From DASSCW01 sp036556695 (GTDB lineage: Bacteria; Chloroflexota; Limnocylindria; QHBO01), in the NCBI GenBank assembly GCA_036556695.1, contig DATBIY010000092.1, positions 1 to 24,170 on the forward strand: 24,170 bases of DNA, read 5' to 3'. The notes under the pieces were generated by a model. It was not told the DNA's origin and searched no databases. It saw nothing but the letters and a program-made list of their open reading frames with translations. The position numbers were made by a program, and so were the translations under genes. Below, piece after piece: positions 8,015-15,957 of this stretch; the stretch's first letter is position 1; every line of letters begins with the position of its first letter.

Positions 8015-9809
8015 GAGGGCCGTGATCGAGCCGCGCCTGGAGTGGGTCCTCCCCGAGCCACTGGCCGATCCGCCGTCCTTCGCCGGCTTCGGCCGTCCCG
8101 TGGCCACGCTGCTCGCCAGACGCGGCATCCGCGACGAGATGCAGCTCGCGGCATTCCTCGCCGGCACGACCGAGAGCCTGCACGACATCTCCGAAATGGC
8201 CGATGCCGACGTGGCCCTCGACCGCCTGAAGCGTGCGCTGGATCGCGGCGAGCGGATCGCCATCTGGGGCGACTACGACGCCGATGGCATGACCGCGGTG
8301 GTGGTCTGGGTGAACGCCCTGCGCGCGCTGGGAGCGGAGGCCATCCGCCACGTTCCCTCGCGGCTGGCCGACGGCTACGGGCTGTCGGAGGGCGGGCTGC
8401 GGCAGCTGGCCGCGTCCGGCGTCACGCTGCTGGTGACCTGCGACTGCGGCGTGGGCAACGTCGCCGAGGTGGAGCTGGCCCGCGGCCTGGGGATGGACGT
8501 CATCGTCACCGACCATCACCTGCCCGGCGGGGAGCTGCCCCGCGCCGTGGCCGTCGTCGATCCGCATCGGCGCGACTGCAGCTACCCGGATCCCGACCTG
8601 ACCGGCGCAGGCCTCGCCTACAAGCTGGCCACCGCGCTGCTCGCCCGCCGCGGGGCGGCGGCCGCCGACCTCGCCGCGGTGGCGGCCATCGGCACCATCG
8701 CCGACCTGGCGCCCATGACCGGCGAGAGCCGCACCATTGTCCAGCTTGGGCTGATGGAGCTGGCCGCCACCCAGAGTCCAGGGCTTCGTGCGCTGCTCGA
8801 GCGCTGCCGGGCGGAGAGGGTGCCCACCACGCGGGACCTGGCGTTCGGCATCGCGCCGCGCATTAACGCAGCCGGGCGCATCGCGGAGGCGGAGCTGGCC
8901 ATGGCCCTCCTGCTCGCCGACGATGTCGAGACGGCCAACCGCCTGGCCGATGAGCTGGAGGCGGTTCACCGCCGTCGCCGCGAGATGACTGCAACGGCGG
9001 TGGAGGAAGCGCGTCTTCTGGTCGAGGGCGCCGAGGGCGACGGGCCGCTGGCCATCCACTCCGATGCCTGGGAGCCGGGGATCGTAGGTCTGATCGCCGG
9101 ACGGCTGGCCGACCGCCTCGGCAGGCCGGTCGCGGTGGCTGCGCCCATCGGCGACGAGCTGCGTGGCTCCGTGCGTGGCCCCTCCGATTTCCACGCGGCG
9201 GCAGCCCTGGAGGCGTGCGGCGACCTGCTGCTCAAGCGCGGCGGGCATGCCGGAGCAGGCGGATTCAGCGTGGCGAGCGCAGAGTGGGATGCCTTCGTCG
9301 CGGCCTTCTCCAGCCTGCCGCGGCCGTTCCCCGCACCGACGGAGGCGGCACCGGCCAGTGCACCCGTTGCCGGAACCTCCATCGCCGTCGACCTGGTGCT
9401 GCCGGCGCAGCTGCTGACCTGGGTGCTGGCCGATGAGATCGACCGCCTGGCGCCATTCGGCCCCGGCCACGTGGAGCCGATGCTGGCGGTGACCGGCCTG
9501 CGCGTCGGCGAAGCGCGGCGCGTTGGTACGGACGGCCGCCACCTGGCGCTGCGCATGCTGCGCGGCCACGTGACGTTCGACGCCATCGCCTTCGCCTGCC
9601 CGACCGACCGCCCGCTGCCGGAAGAAGGGAGCGCGCTCGACCTCGTCGGGACGCTGGAACGCGACACCTTCCAGGACGCGCCGCGGCTCCGCCTGCGAGT
9701 CGTCGACTTCGCCAGCACGGCCAACAGCCCGCTTGCCGCGCGGCGCCGCGCCGCTCGCGAGGCGCAGCCAGTGCCCATGGCCGTTGAGGCCGTGGCGGCC
9801 GCGGGATGA
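8013..9809 (+). CDS. recJ: Single-stranded-DNA-specific 5'-3' exonuclease RecJ
   Basis: RecJ degrades single-stranded DNA 5' to 3' in recombination, mismatch repair and base-excision repair. The 598-residue protein carries the DHH phosphoesterase motifs in order: WGDYDADGMT (85-94), VTCDCGVGN (141-149), VTDHHLPGGE (165-174) and IGTIADLAPM (226-235). It then has FGIAPRINAAGRI, the DHHA1 glycine-rich GGHAGAGGFSV, and a C-terminal OB-like region. These Asp and His residues bind the two metal ions. The length is close to the family norm of about 570. I list the ATG at 8013, but a GTG three codons on (8022) fits the overlapping -10 box better. The stop overlaps the pyrF start in ATGA, so the two are translationally coupled. 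Confidence 0.94.
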   Translation: MRAVIEPRLEWVLPEPLADPPSFAGFGRPVATLLARRGIRDEMQLAAFLAGTTESLHDISEMADADVALDRLKRALDRGERIAIWGDYDADGMTAVVVWVNALRALGAEAIRHVPSRLADGYGLSEGGLRQLAASGVTLLVTCDCGVGNVAEVELARGLGMDVIVTDHHLPGGELPRAVAVVDPHRRDCSYPDPDLTGAGLAYKLATALLARRGAAAADLAAVAAIGTIADLAPMTGESRTIVQLGLMELAATQSPGLRALLERCRAERVPTTRDLAFGIAPRINAAGRIAEAELAMALLLADDVETANRLADELEAVHRRRREMTATAVEEARLLVEGAEGDGPLAIHSDAWEPGIVGLIAGRLADRLGRPVAVAAPIGDELRGSVRGPSDFHAAAALEACGDLLLKRGGHAGAGGFSVASAEWDAFVAAFSSLPRPFPAPTEAAPASAPVAGTSIAVDLVLPAQLLTWVLADEIDRLAPFGPGHVEPMLAVTGLRVGEARRVGTDGRHLALRMLRGHVTFDAIAFACPTDRPLPEEGSALDLVGTLERDTFQDAPRLRLRVVDFASTANSPLAARRRAAREAQPVPMAVEAVAAAG

Positions 9810-10633
9810 CGCCTCCCCTCGAGCGGCTGCGGGCACGGCAGGCCGCGGTCGGGGCGCCGCTGTGCGTGGGGATCGACCCGCACCCGGACCAGCTGCCCGC
9901 GGGCCTGAGGCGTGACGCATCCGGCATCGAAACGTTCGCGCGTGGCATCCTGGAGGCAGCGGCTCCTGCGGCCGCGGCGGTGAAGGTCAACCTCGCCTTC
10001 TTCGAGGCCTTCGGCTCCGCCGGATGGGCCGCGCTGGAGCGGCTGCGGGCCGACGTCCCGCGCGAGCTGGTGCTGATCCTGGACGCGAAGCGCGGCGATG
10101 TGGCGTCCACCGCGGAGCGCCAGGCGGCCGCGCTGTTCGGCGTGCTGGAGGCGGACGGCGTGACGCTGTCGCCGTACCTCGGTGAGGACGCCATCGAGCC
10201 ATTCCTGGCGTACCCGGAGCGGATCGTCTACGTGCTGGCGCGGACCAGCAACCCGTCGGCCGGCGCCATCCAGGATTTGCCCGCCGGCGAATCCCCGCAG
10301 CCGCTCTACCGGCGCGTTGCCGACTGGGTTGCGCGGCGCTGGCCGGAGCCGCGCGTCGGGCTGGTGGTCGGGGCCACTGCGCCGGCGGAGCTAATTGCGC
10401 TCCGCGAAGCCGTGCCGGGTCCGGCATTCCTGGTACCGGGCGTCGGGGCGCAGGGTGGCGACCTGCGGGCGGCCGCCGCCGCCTGTCGAGGGACGCTGGC
10501 GCCGGGGCTGGTCAACCTCAGCCGCGGAATTGCCGGGGCGTCGTCCGGTGAGGATTGGCGGCAGGCGGCCGCCGAGGCGGCCAGGCGCTGGGTTGGGGAG
10601 ATGGCCGAGGCGGGTGCTACACTCAGGACCTAG
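9806..10633 (+). CDS. pyrF: Orotidine 5'-phosphate decarboxylase (type 2)
   Basis: The enzyme decarboxylates OMP to UMP, the last step of de novo pyrimidine synthesis. In the 275-residue protein the (beta/alpha)8 barrel shows CVGIDPHPDQLP (20-31), VKVNLAFFEAFG (59-70), the catalytic DAKRGDVAST (93-102, with the Asp-Lys-x-x-Asp tetrad residues) and a late VPGVGAQGGD phosphate-binding loop. DAKRGDV(A)ST and the length of about 275 are typical of the type 2 (longer) family found in actinobacteria and Chloroflexota. It overlaps recJ by 4 bases (ATGA). The rest of the pyr pathway is not nearby, so its place beside recJ is probably an arrangement of convenience. Confidence 0.94.
   Translation: MTPPLERLRARQAAVGAPLCVGIDPHPDQLPAGLRRDASGIETFARGILEAAAPAAAAVKVNLAFFEAFGSAGWAALERLRADVPRELVLILDAKRGDVASTAERQAAALFGVLEADGVTLSPYLGEDAIEPFLAYPERIVYVLARTSNPSAGAIQDLPAGESPQPLYRRVADWVARRWPEPRVGLVVGATAPAELIALREAVPGPAFLVPGVGAQGGDLRAAAAACRGTLAPGLVNLSRGIAGASSGEDWRQAAAEAARRWVGEMAEAGATLRT
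10618..10623 (+). promoter_or_regulatory. Extended -10 element (TGC-TACACT) for tatA
   Basis: TGCTACACT lies inside the last codons of pyrF, 61 bases before the tatA ATG. It matches the extended form of the local -10 pattern. Confidence 0.45.
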
Positions 10634-10684
10634 CGGACCTGGACTGCCCGCAATCGCCCATTGAACGAGGAACCTTCAGCGAAC

Positions 10685-10903
10685 ATGGGTCCCATCGGCT
10701 GGCAGGAGCTCATCATCCTGCTCATCATCGTGCTGATCGTGTTCGGGCCCGGGAAGCTGCCGGATATCGGCAACGCCATCGGCAAAGGCGTCCGCGAGTT
10801 CCGCAAGGCGTCGAACGACCTCGAGGAATCGATTCGCGGGGACACGAAGAAGCCGAGCGAGCCGGTGAGCCGGCCCGCTTCGGAGCGCACCGACTCCGAT
10901 TGA
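10685..10903 (+). CDS. tatA: Twin-arginine translocase subunit TatA
   Basis: TatA forms the membrane-weakening pore component that moves folded proteins across the membrane. The 72-residue product has a single N-terminal membrane helix (about 6-20), the hinge FGPGKLPDIG, an amphipathic helix GNAIGKGVREFRKASND, and a charged disordered tail. I chose the ATG at 10685 because it puts the helix at the very N-terminus; GAGGAA at 10667-10672 is a plausible ribosome-binding site 12 bases upstream. A TTG at 10661 is in frame but adds residues unusual for TatA. There is no separate TatB, as in minimal Gram-positive Tat systems. tatC follows after 95 bases. Confidence 0.93.
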   Translation: MGPIGWQELIILLIIVLIVFGPGKLPDIGNAIGKGVREFRKASNDLEESIRGDTKKPSEPVSRPASERTDSD

Positions 10904-10998
10904 CGCCGGGCATGCCTGCCCGCGACGCCACGGCTGCCCGCGAGACGGGACACGCCGCCCGCCTTTGATCCGCATCGCGGCGTCGGCCGCGCGCACTG
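10904..10998. other. Gap between tatA and tatC
   Basis: This 95-base spacer contains GGGCA-TGCC-TGCCC, a small hairpin at 10908-10921, but no poly-T run and no CTANNNT box. I assume read-through from tatA to tatC. Confidence 0.3.
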
Positions 10999-11724
10999 GT
11001 GACCGCCGTGACCGATGACAGCGCGACCATGACCCTGGTGGAGCACCTCGAGGAGCTGCGCCACCGGATGATCATCGTGGTCATCAGCGTGGTGGCGGCG
11101 GCCATCGTGGGCTTCATCGCCTCGCGCCCAGTGCTGGCGCTGCTGCGCGATCGGCTGCCGGAGGAGTACCGCACCCTTACCTTCCTGGCGCCGGCCGATG
11201 CGCTGACCGCGCAGCTCAAGATCGCCGGCTTCCTGGGCATTGCCCTGGCGATGCCCATCATCCTGTGGCAGCTGTGGGGCTTCGTGGCGCCGGGCCTGAC
11301 CCCGCGCGAGCGGCGCTGGGTGTGGCCGGTCATCGGCGCAGCGCTCGCGCTGTTCGTGGCAGGCCTGCTGATCGGCTACCTGGTGATTCCCTACACCCTC
11401 AACTTCCTGCTTGACTTCAGCGAGGGGGTGGCCATCCCCAACCTGACGATCGACGGCTACATCGGCTTCGTGACGACCATGATGTTGGCCTTCGGGCTGG
11501 TGCTCGAGTTCCCGATCGTGCTCATCGGCCTGTCCAAGGTCGGCATCCTCAACTACCGCCGCGTGGCCAGCCGCCGGCGCTGGGCGGTGCTGGGGATCGT
11601 GCTGTTCGCCATCATCCTGACCCCCGGCGGTGACCCCATCTCGCCGCTCATCCTGTCGGGCGTGATGTTCCTGCTGTTCGAGGGCTCGCTGCTGATCATC
11701 CGCCTGCTGGGCCGGAAGAAGTAG
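10999..11724 (+). CDS. tatC: Twin-arginine translocase subunit TatC
   Basis: TatC is the six-helix receptor that binds twin-arginine signal peptides. The product opens with the classic LVEHLEELRHRMI, which carries the conserved Glu and Arg residues, and continues with ADALTAQLKIAGFLGIALAMP, WQLWGFVAPGLTPRERR, a helix ending in the conserved FxFG-type region, and the C-terminal TPGGDPISPL segment before the last helix. The start is uncertain: GTG 10999 and GTG 11008 are in frame, while ATG 11029 would give the textbook MTLVEHLEELR N-terminus; none has a good ribosome-binding site. From 10999 the protein is 241 residues, which is normal for the family. It follows tatA and is 5 bases before the deacetylase gene, so all three are probably co-transcribed. 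Confidence 0.94.
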   Translation: MTAVTDDSATMTLVEHLEELRHRMIIVVISVVAAAIVGFIASRPVLALLRDRLPEEYRTLTFLAPADALTAQLKIAGFLGIALAMPIILWQLWGFVAPGLTPRERRWVWPVIGAALALFVAGLLIGYLVIPYTLNFLLDFSEGVAIPNLTIDGYIGFVTTMMLAFGLVLEFPIVLIGLSKVGILNYRRVASRRRWAVLGIVLFAIILTPGGDPISPLILSGVMFLLFEGSLLIIRLLGRKK

Positions 11725-11729
11725 GGCCG

Positions 11730-12719
11730 ATGGCGCCACCGGCCGTGATCCGGCTGCTGACGCACCCGGACATGGCGGCCCACGGGGCGCATGGCCATCC
11801 GGAGCGGGCGGAACGGCTCGATGCCGCCGCGGCCGGCGTCGCCGACGCCGCGCACGAGCTGGGCGTCACCCTCGAGCGACCGGCGCTCGACCCGGCTTCC
11901 GACGAGGCGATCCAGCGCATCCATCCGGACTGGTATCTGGCCGTGCTGGACGAGGCGGAGGCACGCGGTGGTGGCTGGATCGATTTCGACACCCACCTGG
12001 CGCCTGGCTCGATGCGCGCCGCACGGCTTGCCGCCGCCGCCACGCTGCAGGCGGCCGAGGCCGCGGCACGGGGAGAGGCGGCGGTGGCCTTCGCCGTCGT
12101 GCGGCCGCCGGGCCACCATGCGTCCGAGGAGCGGTCGGCCGGCTTCTGCCTGCTGAACAACATTGCCGTTGCCGTCGCCGGGCTGCGGGCGGCAGGGCTG
12201 GCGCAGCGCATCGCCATCGTCGACTGGGACGTGCACCACGGGGACGGCACCCAGGCCATCTTCGACGCCGATCCGGACCTCTGTTACGCCTCCACTCACC
12301 AGTCGCCGTTCTACCCCGGAACTGGTTCGGCGGCGGAACGCGGGAGCGGCCCGGCCATCGGCACCAAGCACAACGTGCCCCTTCCCGCGGGGAGCGGCGA
12401 CCGCGAGCTCACCGATGCCTGGCTGCTCCAGCTGCTGCCGGCGATCGAGGACTTCAGCCCCGAGGCGATCCTGGTGTCCGCCGGCTACGACGCGCACCGC
12501 AGCGACCCGCTGGCCGAATTGTGGGTCACCGAGGCGGGCTACCGGGCGGTGGCCACGGCTCTCGGGTCGCTGGCCGCGCGCGTTGGGCTGCAGGGCGTGG
12601 CGCTCACCCTGGAAGGTGGCTACGACCTGATGGCGCTGCGCGCCAGCACCGCCGCCACGGTGCGCGGGCTGTGGGCGGGCCTGCACGATCCGAACGGCCG
12701 CGGAGGCGGGGGAGACTGA
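11730..12719 (+). CDS. Histone deacetylase-superfamily zinc amidohydrolase
   Basis: These enzymes remove acetyl groups from lysine, polyamines or small molecules. The 329-residue protein has GHPERAERL (22-30), RPPGHHASEE (125-134) with the paired catalytic histidines 129 and 130, VDWDVHHGDG (164-173) with zinc ligands Asp167 and His169, SAGYDAHRSDP (250-260) with zinc ligand Asp254, and LEGGYDL (294-300) with the catalytic Tyr298. All active-site residues are therefore present. The overall pattern is nearest the class II HDAC / acetylpolyamine amidohydrolase group. The real substrate cannot be told from sequence; acetylated lysines (as with AcuC) or acetylpolyamines are the main options. It starts 5 bases after tatC, an unexplained pairing. 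Confidence 0.93.
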   Translation: MAPPAVIRLLTHPDMAAHGAHGHPERAERLDAAAAGVADAAHELGVTLERPALDPASDEAIQRIHPDWYLAVLDEAEARGGGWIDFDTHLAPGSMRAARLAAAATLQAAEAAARGEAAVAFAVVRPPGHHASEERSAGFCLLNNIAVAVAGLRAAGLAQRIAIVDWDVHHGDGTQAIFDADPDLCYASTHQSPFYPGTGSAAERGSGPAIGTKHNVPLPAGSGDRELTDAWLLQLLPAIEDFSPEAILVSAGYDAHRSDPLAELWVTEAGYRAVATALGSLAARVGLQGVALTLEGGYDLMALRASTAATVRGLWAGLHDPNGRGGGGD

Positions 12720-12731
12720 GGCCTCCCTCGC

Positions 12732-12737
12732 TATACT
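12732..12737 (+). promoter_or_regulatory. -10 element (TATACT) for the rapZ operon
   Basis: CTATACT lies 13 bases after the deacetylase stop and 27 bases before the rapZ ATG, so rapZ and its followers probably have their own transcript. No clear -35 is visible. Confidence 0.55.
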
Positions 12738-12764
12738 CGATCGAACCAGGATCAGGTTCGGAGC

Positions 12765-13730
12765 ATGGCACGAGGGCGAGCAACCACCACGCAACCGGCG
12801 CGTGAGCGGGCTCGCCGCGACCGGGCGGCAGCCGCTCCCCGGCAGCCGTCACCGAGCGCGGCCGAGCCGCCCGAGCACGTGGTCGTCGTTACCGGCCTGT
12901 CCGGAGCGGGCAAGAGTCAGGCGTCCAAGGTGTTCGAGGACCTGGGCTATTACACCGTCATGCACCTGCCGCCCGAGATGCTCGACGAGTTCCTGGCGCT
13001 GCGCGACGCGAACCCCGACCGCTATCGCCAGGTCGCGCTGATGCTCGACATCCGGGTCGGCGATCCGGCACCCGCCATCCAGCAGGCTCGCGCGGTGCTC
13101 CAGGCGCGCGGCGCCAGGCTGGACGTCCTCTACCTCGAGGCCAGCGACCCTGTTCTCATCAACCGCTTCAGCGAAACCCGGCACCGGCATCCGCTGCAGA
13201 CGCGGGCCGGTGTCCAGGCGGGGATCGCCGAGGAGCGGCGGCGGCTGGCGGCCACCCGGGAGCTGGCCGACCACGTGATCGACACCAGCCAGCTCTCCCT
13301 TCCACAGCTCAAGGAGCAGATCTTCGCCCTGCTGCCGCGCGAGGGCGCAAGCGACGCGGTGCAGGTGGACATCATCACCTTCGGCTTCAAGCACGGCATC
13401 CCGCTGGAGGCGGACCTGGTCTTCGACGCACGCTTCCTGACGAACCCGTTCTACGAGCCGGAGCTGAAGCCGCTGTCCGGGCTGCAGCCACCAGTCCGCG
13501 ACTTCGTCCTGAATCAGCCGACGGCCTCGCGCTTCCTGGATCTCGTGGCGGAGCTGCTGACCCTGACCGTGCCGGCCTATCGGGCACAGGGCAAGCAGCG
13601 CCTGACCGTTGCACTGGGCTGCACGGGCGGCCACCACCGCTCGATCGCCCTGGCCGAGGAGCTGGCCGGCCGGCTCAAGAATCTGGACAACGCCACCGTC
13701 AGCATCTTCCACCGGGAGCTCGAGCGATGA
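12765..13730 (+). CDS. rapZ: RapZ/YvcJ-family P-loop nucleotide-binding RNase adapter
   Basis: In E. coli RapZ controls glucosamine-6-phosphate synthase through small RNAs; in Gram-positives (YvcJ) the role is less clear. The 321-residue protein has Walker A GLSGAGKS (44-51), DLGYYTVMHLPPEML (59-73), a Walker B-like LMLDIR (92-97), FSETRHRHPL (135-144), and the conserved C-terminal domain with FGFKHGIPLEADLVFDARFL (206-224 region), NPFYEPELKPLSG and GCTGGHHRSI (285-294). Residues 1-37 are an Arg/Ala/Pro-rich extension not found in the usual 285-residue protein; a GTG at 12879 would give a standard start. yvcK starts 10 bases after the stop. Confidence 0.94.
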   Translation: MARGRATTTQPARERARRDRAAAAPRQPSPSAAEPPEHVVVVTGLSGAGKSQASKVFEDLGYYTVMHLPPEMLDEFLALRDANPDRYRQVALMLDIRVGDPAPAIQQARAVLQARGARLDVLYLEASDPVLINRFSETRHRHPLQTRAGVQAGIAEERRRLAATRELADHVIDTSQLSLPQLKEQIFALLPREGASDAVQVDIITFGFKHGIPLEADLVFDARFLTNPFYEPELKPLSGLQPPVRDFVLNQPTASRFLDLVAELLTLTVPAYRAQGKQRLTVALGCTGGHHRSIALAEELAGRLKNLDNATVSIFHRELER

Positions 13731-13740
13731 GGCGAGACCG

Positions 13741-15057
13741 ATGAGGCTTCGCCTTCCGCGCTGGCTGTACCCCGGGATGCGGGTCAAGCGATGGCTGGCG
13801 CTGACCGCCCTGGGGGTGACGCTGCTTGGCCTGGGCGCGGCGGTGCTCATCGTGGCCGGCTACCGGCAGCTGCCCGAGGACTCGTTCATCTTCACCCTCA
13901 CCGGGGCCGGCCTGGATCGCGCCGTCCGCGGAGCGCTGTTCGCCGTCGCCGGCCTGGCGCTCATCGGGCTCGGGATCATGGGCCTGATGCGCAGCATGAT
14001 CTCGCCGTTCGTGGCGCGCGGCGACTCGGTCATGGAGGTGCTGTACACCAAGCGCTACCTGGCGCGCGGGCCGCGGATCGTGGCCATCGGCGGCGGAACC
14101 GGCCTGTCGGTGCTGCTCCGCGGCCTGAAGGGCTACTCGGCCAACATCACCGCCATCGTGGCCGTGGCCGACGACGGAGGCTCCAGCGGCCGCCTACGCC
14201 AGCAGCTGGGCATCGTGCCGCCCGGCGACATCCGCAACTGCATCGCCGCCCTGGCCGACGCCGAGCCGCTGATGACGCAGCTGATGCAGTATCGCTTCCC
14301 GCCGGGATCGGGCCTGGACGATCACGCCTTCGGCAACCTGTTCATCGCCGCCATGACCGCCGTCACCGGCGACTTCGAGGAGGCGGTGCGCGAGTCGAAT
14401 CGCGTACTCGCGGTCCGCGGCCAGGTGCTGCCGGCGACCAGCGTGCCCCTCAACCTGGGAGCGATCCTGGAGTCCGGCCGCACGTTGCAGGGCCAGGTGG
14501 CCATCAGCCACGCGGAGGAGCCGATCGCGCAGGTCACCATCGAGCCGTCCGACGTGCGCGCCAACCCTGAGGCGCTGGAGCGCATCCTGGAGGCGGACAT
14601 GATCGTCATCGGCCCTGGCAGCCTGTTCTCGAGCGTCATGCCGAACCTGCTGATCAGCGACATCCGCGACGCGGTGGCGGCTGCCACCGGCGTGCGGGTG
14701 TACGTCTGCAACGTGGCCACCCAGCCGGGCGAAACGGGCAGCTACACCGCGGCGGCGCATCTCGGCGCGATGATGGATCACATCGGCGAAGGGCTGATCG
14801 ATTACGCGCTGCTGAACAGCAACCTTGGGGCGCGTCGGCCGGAGGGCTGGCGTGGCGAGCCGGTGCGCGTCGACGAGCGGCGGCTGGAGGAGCTGCCGGT
14901 GACGGTCATCGAGGAGGACCTGGTCGATGACACGAACGCCCATCGGCACGACTCAGCGAAGCTGGCCACCGCGCTGATGCGCCTCCAGCAGGAGGAGCGC
15001 TCCGAGCGGGTGCGTCACCGGCGGCTGCGCCGACCCACAGCATCGGCCGTCTCCTGA
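13741..15057 (+). CDS. yvcK: YvcK/CofD-like gluconeogenesis factor with N-terminal membrane helices
   Basis: YvcK is needed for growth on gluconeogenic carbon and for cell shape, and it binds UDP-sugars in some species. The 438-residue product has the CofD-like Rossmann core: RIVAIGGGTGLSVLL (112-126), AVADDGGSSGRLR (141-153), PPGDIRNC (160-167), DDHAFGNLFIAA (193-204), IGPGSLFSS and NVATQPGETGSYTAA. Ahead of it, residues 1-105 contain two membrane helices (about 18-40 and 62-84), so the core is probably tethered to the membrane. The ATG at 13741 is chosen because it begins this helix pair; the frame is open further upstream only inside rapZ. It sits in the conserved rapZ-yvcK-whiA order, 3 bases before whiA. 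Confidence 0.94.
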   Translation: MRLRLPRWLYPGMRVKRWLALTALGVTLLGLGAAVLIVAGYRQLPEDSFIFTLTGAGLDRAVRGALFAVAGLALIGLGIMGLMRSMISPFVARGDSVMEVLYTKRYLARGPRIVAIGGGTGLSVLLRGLKGYSANITAIVAVADDGGSSGRLRQQLGIVPPGDIRNCIAALADAEPLMTQLMQYRFPPGSGLDDHAFGNLFIAAMTAVTGDFEEAVRESNRVLAVRGQVLPATSVPLNLGAILESGRTLQGQVAISHAEEPIAQVTIEPSDVRANPEALERILEADMIVIGPGSLFSSVMPNLLISDIRDAVAAATGVRVYVCNVATQPGETGSYTAAAHLGAMMDHIGEGLIDYALLNSNLGARRPEGWRGEPVRVDERRLEELPVTVIEEDLVDDTNAHRHDSAKLATALMRLQQEERSERVRHRRLRRPTASAVS

Positions 15058-15060
15058 TCC

Positions 15061-15957
15061 ATGCTCGTCGCCGCTGAGCTGAAGGGCGAGCTGGCCCGCA
15101 TCCAGCCCGCGCGTGCCTGCTGCCGGCGTGCCGAGCTGGCCGGCCTGCTGTTCACCGGTAGCGAGGCGCCGGACGCGTCGCCCGGGGCGGCCGGCATCCG
15201 CACCCTGGACCACGCCACCGCCCGGGTGGCGGTGCAACTGGCCGGAGCCATTGGCCTGCCGGCGGAGGGGCCGATGCCGGGCGGCAGCCCGCACATCCCG
15301 GGCGCCCATGCGCCGGGCGGGCGCCATCACCTGCGCGTGCGCCTGGCCGATGCCGCCGACGACCTCGCCGCCTTCTCGTGGGCCGATGCGAAGGCCTGCG
15401 ACCAGCGCGCCTTCCTGCGCGGCGCGCTGCTGAACGCCTCGATCTCGCTGGGCCCGGCGAGCACCCACCTCGAGTTCGTGTTCCGCGACCGCCCCCGCGC
15501 GCGCGAGCTGCTGGCGCGGCTGCGCAGCGTGGGCGTCCACGGCAAGCTGCTGCCACGCCGCGGCCGGGCGGTGGTGTACCTCAAGGGGCAGGAGGAGGTC
15601 GCCACTCTGCTGCGCCTCACCGGCGCGAACCGTGCGCTGCTCGACTTCGAGGCCGGCCGCGTGGCGCGCGACGTCCGCAACCGTCTCAACCGGCTGCTCA
15701 ACGCCGAGGAGGCCAACGTGGACCGCACGGTGCGCGCCGCGGATCGGCAGCTGCATGCCATCGCCCAGCTGGCGGCCAGCGGTGAGCTGGAGCAGCTGCC
15801 GGAGGCGCTGCGTGACGCGGCCGGCCAGCGCCGGCGGCAGCCCGACGCGGACCTGGAGACGCTGGCCACCAGCCTGGGCATCAGCCGCTCGGCGATGAAC
15901 CATCGGCTGCGCCGACTGGTGGCGCTGGCCGCCGACGTGCAGCCGGAGGGTGGCTGA
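15061..15957 (+). CDS. whiA: DNA-binding protein WhiA
   Basis: WhiA is a sporulation and cell-division regulator in actinobacteria, and a conserved DNA-binding protein in other Gram-positives. The 298-residue protein combines a degenerate LAGLIDADG homing-endonuclease fold with a C-terminal helix-turn-helix. Recognisable segments are FLRGALLNASISLGP, HLEFVF, VYLKGQEEVATLLRLTGA, the highly conserved RNRLNRLLNAEEANVDRTV, and a C-terminal helix-turn-helix LETLATSLGISRSAMNHRLRR at about 264-284. It starts 3 bases after yvcK and touches tpiA (TGA immediately followed by GTG). No promoter is visible inside this tight run, so it should be read from the rapZ promoter. Confidence 0.93.
   Translation: MLVAAELKGELARIQPARACCRRAELAGLLFTGSEAPDASPGAAGIRTLDHATARVAVQLAGAIGLPAEGPMPGGSPHIPGAHAPGGRHHLRVRLADAADDLAAFSWADAKACDQRAFLRGALLNASISLGPASTHLEFVFRDRPRARELLARLRSVGVHGKLLPRRGRAVVYLKGQEEVATLLRLTGANRALLDFEAGRVARDVRNRLNRLLNAEEANVDRTVRAADRQLHAIAQLAASGELEQLPEALRDAAGQRRRQPDADLETLATSLGISRSAMNHRLRRLVALAADVQPEGG

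Noticed and set aside
7260..9920. Very long minus-strand open frame (886 codons) opposite secF and recJ
   Set aside because: It is a mirror frame typical of GC-rich coding DNA: its composition is His/Arg/Gln/Ala-heavy without motifs, while the plus strand has clear RecJ and SecF domains.
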